DNA from: Bacteroidetes bacterium UBA7674
GTDB lineage: Bacteria > Bacteroidota > Bacteroidia > Chitinophagales > Chitinophagaceae
Length of the DNA stretch: 64,000 nucleotides
Direction: 5' to 3'
Assembly (NCBI GenBank): GCA_002483105.1
Contig: DLHG01000011.1
Location: 62,001-126,000, forward strand
The position numbers and the translations under genes are program-made. Each line of letters starts with the position of its first letter. Positions within the stretch are counted from its first letter, which is position 1. Of this stretch, positions 60,635-64,000 are shown piece after piece. The notes under the pieces are model-generated. The model did no database searches. It was given only the letters and a program-made list of their open reading frames with translations, and was not told where the DNA came from.

Positions 60635-61627
60635 CTAATCCACAATGTATGGATAATCATCAGTTGAGTAGATATCCTTATAGAGTTCGCTGTCGTCCGG
60701 CCATGGGCTTTCTTCTGCAAATTGTACCGAATCTTCCACTTCCTTCTTCACTTTCTCGTTGATCGCCTCTATTTCAGCCTCAGTCGCCCATTTATTGTCC
60801 ATAAGCATCTTCAGGGCATGGTTTATCGGGTCTTTCTCACGATATTCTTCCAGCTCTTCCTTAGTACGGTATTTCGCAGGATCACTCATAGAGTGGCCGC
60901 GGTAGCGGTAAGTTTTGATCTCAAGGAAGGTTGGTCCGCCCTTTTCACGAGCACGGCGTACAGCCCTTTCGATAGCCTTGTGCACTTCTTCGCAACTCAT
61001 ACCATCTACACTGTCGCCCGGCATATTGTAGGCGTCAGCAAGCGGATATATGTCCTGGTTCTTAGCAGTACGCTGAACCGAAGTACCCATTGCATAATAG
61101 TTGTTCTCACAGATGAACACCACCGGCAACTGCCACAGCACCGCCATGTTGAACACCTCGTGTAGCATACCCTGGCGGGCAGCGCCATCACCAAAGAAGC
61201 AGATAGTAGCACGGTCGTTGCCGTTATATTGGTCGGCGAAGGCGATACCCGCACCAAGACCTATCTGGCCACCAACGATACCATGACCGCCAAAAAACTT
61301 CTTCTCTTTAGAGAAAAAGTGCATACTGCCGCCCTTGCCCTTGCTGCAACCTGTAGCTTTACCATACATTTCCGCCATACATTCCTTGGCAGAGATGCCT
61401 TTGGCTATCGCCAAAGCGTGGTCGCGGTAGGCAGTGATCACATTGTCATCGTCTTTGATGGCTGTCATCATGCCTGCGGCTACAGCTTCCTGGCCTACGT
61501 AGAGGTGGCAAAAGCCACGGATTTTCTGCATACCATACAGCTGACCCGTCTTTTCTTCAAAGCGGCGCATAAGCAGCATTATCTCGTACCAGTATAAATA
61601 TGTTTCTTTTCCGAATGGAGTCTGCAC
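60635..61627 (-). CDS. pdhA: Pyruvate dehydrogenase E1 component, alpha subunit
   Basis: 330 residues from a GTG at 61627 (VQTPFGKETYLYWYEIMLLMRR); an upstream start would give an atypical extension and overlap recF. Thiamine diphosphate motif GDGAARQGMLHEVFNMAVLW with ENNYYAMGT is clear, as are GGSMHFFSKEKKFFGGHGIVGGQI and TYRYRGHSMSDP. It oxidatively decarboxylates pyruvate with a beta subunit and E2/E3, which are encoded elsewhere. It is divergent from recF with only a few dozen bases between starts. Confidence 0.95.
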   Translation of the reverse strand: MQTPFGKETYLYWYEIMLLMRRFEEKTGQLYGMQKIRGFCHLYVGQEAVAAGMMTAIKDDDNVITAYRDHALAIAKGISAKECMAEMYGKATGCSKGKGGSMHFFSKEKKFFGGHGIVGGQIGLGAGIAFADQYNGNDRATICFFGDGAARQGMLHEVFNMAVLWQLPVVFICENNYYAMGTSVQRTAKNQDIYPLADAYNMPGDSVDGMSCEEVHKAIERAVRRAREKGGPTFLEIKTYRYRGHSMSDPAKYRTKEELEEYREKDPINHALKMLMDNKWATEAEIEAINEKVKKEVEDSVQFAEESPWPDDSELYKDIYSTDDYPYIVD

Positions 61628-61678
61628 TGTTTGTATAAATTTGTGCGAAAATATAAAAACTTTCCCGTCCATTTCCGC

Positions 61679-62755
61679 TTGAATACGATAAAAAATATAA
61701 CATTAGTACAGTTTCGCAACTATTCTTCGGGCAGTTTTGCCTTTGCGGAGCCTATAACCTGTATCACAGGCCCTAATGGCAGCGGAAAGACCAACCTCCT
61801 GGACGCGGTCTACTACCTGTGCTATACCAAGAGTTATTTCAGCTCCTACCAGCAAAATAGTGTGCAAAAAGGTATGGACGGCTTCCGGGTACAGGGGACT
61901 TTCGACCACAAAGGATATGATGAAATAATTGCCTGTAAGTGGAAACAGGGCAAAAAAGAGCTCAGCGCCGATGGCACAGAGTATGAAAAGCTCACCGACC
62001 ACATAGGCCGGTATGCAGCCGTAATGATAGCCCCCGACGATATGGAGCTGATAAATGACGGCAGCGAGCTGCGCCGCAAGTGGGTGGACAGTATTCTCAG
62101 TCAAACTGACCGCGAATACCTAGAGCGTCTCATGCGCTACCAACGGGTGCTGCTGCAACGCAATGCTTGGCTGAAACTCCATTACCTCAATCCACCATCC
62201 AACAGTCCTGAACTGGAGTATTACAATTCTCAGTTGGTAGGCGATGGAACATACATTTATCAAAAGCGTTTGGAGTTCATAGACAAGTTCATACCGCTGC
62301 TAAGGGAGTATTACAAACAACTCTCTTCAGACAAAGAGCAGATACAGGTAGCCTACGAAAGCAACCTCACGGAGAAGCCACTTGCCCAATGGCTGGAGCA
62401 ATCTTTCCAGAACGACCTGCGTGTGCAACGCACCATGCGAGGCATTCACCGCGACGACTGGACATTCATCCTCAACGACATCTCATTAAAATCTTTCGGT
62501 TCTCAAGGACAGAAGAAAAGTTTCCTCTTCGCCATGAAACTGGCACAATACACCTACCTCAACAACGTACAGGGCCACAAGCCCATCCTCCTCCTCGATG
62601 ATATCTTCGAAAAACTCGACCAGAACCGAATGGAAGCATTACTACGCATCATCCGCGGTGATGGCTTCGGACAAGTTATACTCACAGACACCCATGCGGG
62701 TAGAGTAGTGGAGGCATTTGGTGGTAGAGAAGGGATTGGGTTTATTGAGTTGTGA
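61679..62755 (+). CDS. recF: DNA replication and repair protein RecF
   Basis: SMC-like ATPase that helps load RecA at gaps, 358 residues from a TTG at 61679 (LNTIKNITLVQFRNY); a TTG at 61631 would add 16 residues. Walker A is GPNGSGKTNLLDAVYYL, the signature SFGSQGQKKSFLFAMKLAQY, Walker B LLLDDIFEKLDQNRMEAL. It is divergent from pdhA. Non-ATG start suggests weak translation. dnaA, dnaN and gyrB are not beside it. Confidence 0.93.
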   Translation: MNTIKNITLVQFRNYSSGSFAFAEPITCITGPNGSGKTNLLDAVYYLCYTKSYFSSYQQNSVQKGMDGFRVQGTFDHKGYDEIIACKWKQGKKELSADGTEYEKLTDHIGRYAAVMIAPDDMELINDGSELRRKWVDSILSQTDREYLERLMRYQRVLLQRNAWLKLHYLNPPSNSPELEYYNSQLVGDGTYIYQKRLEFIDKFIPLLREYYKQLSSDKEQIQVAYESNLTEKPLAQWLEQSFQNDLRVQRTMRGIHRDDWTFILNDISLKSFGSQGQKKSFLFAMKLAQYTYLNNVQGHKPILLLDDIFEKLDQNRMEALLRIIRGDGFGQVILTDTHAGRVVEAFGGREGIGFIEL

Positions 62756-62769
62756 TTTTCTAAAAAGCT

Positions 62770-62844
62770 CTCCTCCTTTTTTCAAGGAGGAGTACCCCGT
62801 CCGAACGGATAGTTCATCCGCGCAGGGGGAGGTGGTTGACTCGC
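62770..62844. repeat. Repeat cluster with 31-nt core copy D
   Basis: A hairpin CTCCTCCTT/CAAGGAGGAG (62770-62792) is followed by a degenerate 31-nt core (62796-62826, CCCGTCCGAACGG...ATCCGCGCAGG) and GGGGGAGGTGGTTGACTCGC (62825-62844). Confidence 0.7.
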
Positions 62845-62857
62845 GTACAACCACTCG

Positions 62858-62883
62858 CGTCATTGCGAGGCACGAAGCAACCT
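62858..62883. repeat. Second CGTCATTGCGAGG repeat
   Basis: Matches 58474-58499 with two differences. It follows the repeat cluster downstream of recF. Confidence 0.7.
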
Positions 62884-62929
62884 CACGAAATGCTTGTCAA
62901 ATAAACCAGATTAAAGAAAAACAATAACC

Positions 62930-63187
62930 CTACACTAAATACTTCCCTAACGCACTTTTTATCATACCCATCGTAACCAGGAATGGTTTATCATCTATGT
63001 AAATAGTAGCCGTAGTGCCTACGATAGAGTAACGAGCCTTTACACTGCCCATAGCTGTCTTCACCGCTATGTCCCCGGTATTTTCATTGCCATTGAACCT
63101 GCCGCCTGCCCGCTCCACCGCAGACTTCGCTTTTTCTATAAATTCCCCCGCCGGTCTTTTTAGCTGTATATCAAATGATCGCGACAT
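62930..63187 (-). CDS. Small conserved hypothetical protein (possible PHA-granule-like fold)
   Basis: 85 residues, MSRSFDIQLKRPAGEFIEKAKSAVER, then GDIAVKTAMGSVKARYSIVGTTATIYID and KPFLVTMGMIKSALGKYL. The alternation of strands and helix is like a short START-related or PHA-granule-associated fold, but I cannot place it firmly. It lies between repeat clusters downstream of recF. Codon use looks ordinary and the frame is well defined. Confidence 0.65.
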   Translation of the reverse strand: MSRSFDIQLKRPAGEFIEKAKSAVERAGGRFNGNENTGDIAVKTAMGSVKARYSIVGTTATIYIDDKPFLVTMGMIKSALGKYLV

Positions 63188-63232
63188 AGCATCTTCTTTT
63201 GTGGAATTATGTACAAATGTAATGCCGCGGGT

Positions 63233-63377
63233 GCGAGTAACACCACCCCCAATTCCACAAGGAGGGGTATCGCGATGGTTTTACATGAGTAATTGAGCAC
63301 CCCTCCTTGTGGAGGAGGGGTCGATGGCAAAAGAGTCGCTTGCGATGGCTTTTGACATCGGGGGTGGTGCGTCTCGC
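63233..63377. repeat. Composite repeat unit to the left of the DUF559 gene
   Basis: GCGAGTAACACCACCCCC (63233-63250) opens it and GGGGGTGGTGCGTCTCGC (63360-63377) closes it as an inverted counterpart. Inside are a CACCCCTCCTTGTGGAGGAGGGGT hairpin near 63298-63318 and imperfect arms (GATGGCAAAAG; CTTTTGACATC). Confidence 0.75.
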
Positions 63378-63458
63378 GCATAGCCGGTAATGAAAGTAAT
63401 CCACACTACGGACGCTACTTACGAAAAAGCAATTAAATTAGAGTAGTGCACAAAACCG

Positions 63459-63821
63459 ATAAAAAAATATAATCATAATCGCCAACTGCCTCGTCGCAAA
63501 GAACTCCGCAACGAACCGACACCAGCGGAAGCAGCACTATGGCGTCTCTTAAAGAACTCAAAACTCAAAGGCAGAAAATTCCGCAGGCAACATGGTATTG
63601 ATAGTTTTATTGTGGACTTCTATTGTGCCGATGAACAGTTAATAATAGAGCTGGATGGGGAAGTACACAACGACCCCTTACGATCTGAGTATGATAAAGC
63701 ACGTGAGGATAGGTTGATAGCCCTTGGTTTTAAAGTCATTCGTTTTGAAAATAAATTGGTGTTTGAGCATACAGAATGGGTATTGAATGCTATAAGTGAG
63801 ACGTTTGTCAATCGCGAGTAG
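63459..63821 (+). CDS. DUF559 (Vsr-like) endonuclease-type gene without canonical start
   Basis: Continuous reading from 63447 (after a TAG at 63444) encodes PRRKELRNEPTPAEAALWRL, then FRRQHGIDSFIVDFYC, LIIELDGEVHNDPLRSEYDK, REDRLIALGFKVIRFEN, a typical DUF559 domain (PD-(D/E)XK/Vsr-like) with the catalytic Asp-Glu-like residues (VDFYC; ELDGE). No ATG, GTG or TTG precedes the conserved region in frame. ATA at 63459 or CTG at 63486 would be required, or the gene has lost its start. An internal GTG at 63612 would remove a third of the domain. The stop TAG overlaps the repeat end GCGAGTAG. Confidence 0.7.
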   Translation: MKKYNHNRQLPRRKELRNEPTPAEAALWRLLKNSKLKGRKFRRQHGIDSFIVDFYCADEQLIIELDGEVHNDPLRSEYDKAREDRLIALGFKVIRFENKLVFEHTEWVLNAISETFVNRE

Positions 63822-63895
63822 TACACCACCCCCAAAACTCAACGCACCACTGCGCGGAGGCCTTGAGTTTTGACCCCTCCTCCACAAGGAGGGGT
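63814..63895. repeat. Composite repeat unit to the right of the DUF559 gene
   Basis: It opens GCGAGTAGTACACCACCCCC (63814-63833), holds the arms AAAACTCAA and TTGAGTTTT, then GACCCCTCCTCCACAAGGAG and GGGTG. The first bases also encode the end of the DUF559 gene. Right of it, to 64000, no coding or clear structural feature is visible. Confidence 0.75.
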
Positions 63896-64000
63896 GTTTA
63901 GTTATTTTTGAGTTTTATTTCATGTTTGGGTGGGGGAGTGCGGCTGGAATGCAGGCGGGGCAAGGGGGCAGCGATTTTTGTTTCAGTTTTGCTGCTTTTT

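Noticed and set aside
60622..60656. Three DnaA-box-like words near recF
   Set aside because: TTATCCACT is intergenic, but the other two are explained by the C-terminal codons of pdhA (Tyr-Pro-Tyr-Ile-Val-Asp). No origin-like context.

Overview
The window looks like a chromosomal segment of a Bacteroidota bacterium, probably of the Chitinophagia/Sphingobacteriia type. Supporting signs are GldD, two secreted proteins and a CotH protein with C-terminal type IX secretion (T9SS) sorting domains, an S46 dipeptidyl peptidase, lipoproteins beginning with a signal and Cys-Lys-Lys, and many promoters fitting TTTG-N19/20-TAnnTTTG. The DNA is mostly ordinary housekeeping and envelope genes packed closely on both strands. 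No rRNA operon, CRISPR array, prophage or complete insertion sequence was seen.

Layout. 0-10 kb: a DUF4382 lipoprotein, two T9SS-sorted proteins, rnr, a polyprenyl synthetase, an EVE protein, a sterol-desaturase-like enzyme, frr and an IscA-type protein. 10-24 kb: a stand-alone RlmK-like methyltransferase, an orphan ABC ATPase, an acyl-CoA dehydrogenase, an alpha/beta hydrolase with a GT2, an RsmI-like methyltransferase, a 3-methyladenine glycosylase, two tandem SRPBCC proteins, an AlkZ-like winged-helix protein and a GNAT-nitrilase fusion. 24-28.6 kb: a TetR/SDR/metallo-hydrolase cluster with a duplicated candidate operator, then a large secreted CotH protein. 28.8-35 kb: a four-gene cluster of DUF4856 lipoprotein, imelysin, a vitamin-K-carboxylase-like membrane enzyme and a TonB receptor, probably for metal or cofactor uptake. 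35-42 kb: SDR and zinc dehydrogenase, a tRNA-Arg locus invaded by a GIY-YIG nuclease gene, gldD, DUF3467, guaA and a periplasmic binding protein. 42-48 kb: polysaccharide genes (WecA/TagO type, wecB, heparinase, meaB, O-antigen ligase). 48-54 kb: coaX, an outer-membrane protein, lptC and an S46 peptidase. 54-64 kb: dps, rplY, prs, osmC, ribH, pdhA, recF and a DUF559 nuclease-like gene embedded in repeats.

The most unusual material is small. (1) At 37.2-37.6 kb a bare GIY-YIG gene sits between an intact tRNA-Arg(CCU) and a 52-nt copy of that tRNA's 5' part. The upstream copy is itself split by an exact 31-nt hairpin element. (2) That 31-nt element recurs in three intergenic repeats, with a compensatory base-pair change. 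(3) A larger repeat family has constant ends (GCGAGT...CCACC) and copy-specific inverted arms. It surrounds a DUF559 gene whose stop codon lies inside the repeat end and which has no ATG, GTG or TTG start.

Functional assignments are from protein motifs read by eye. No database search was run.
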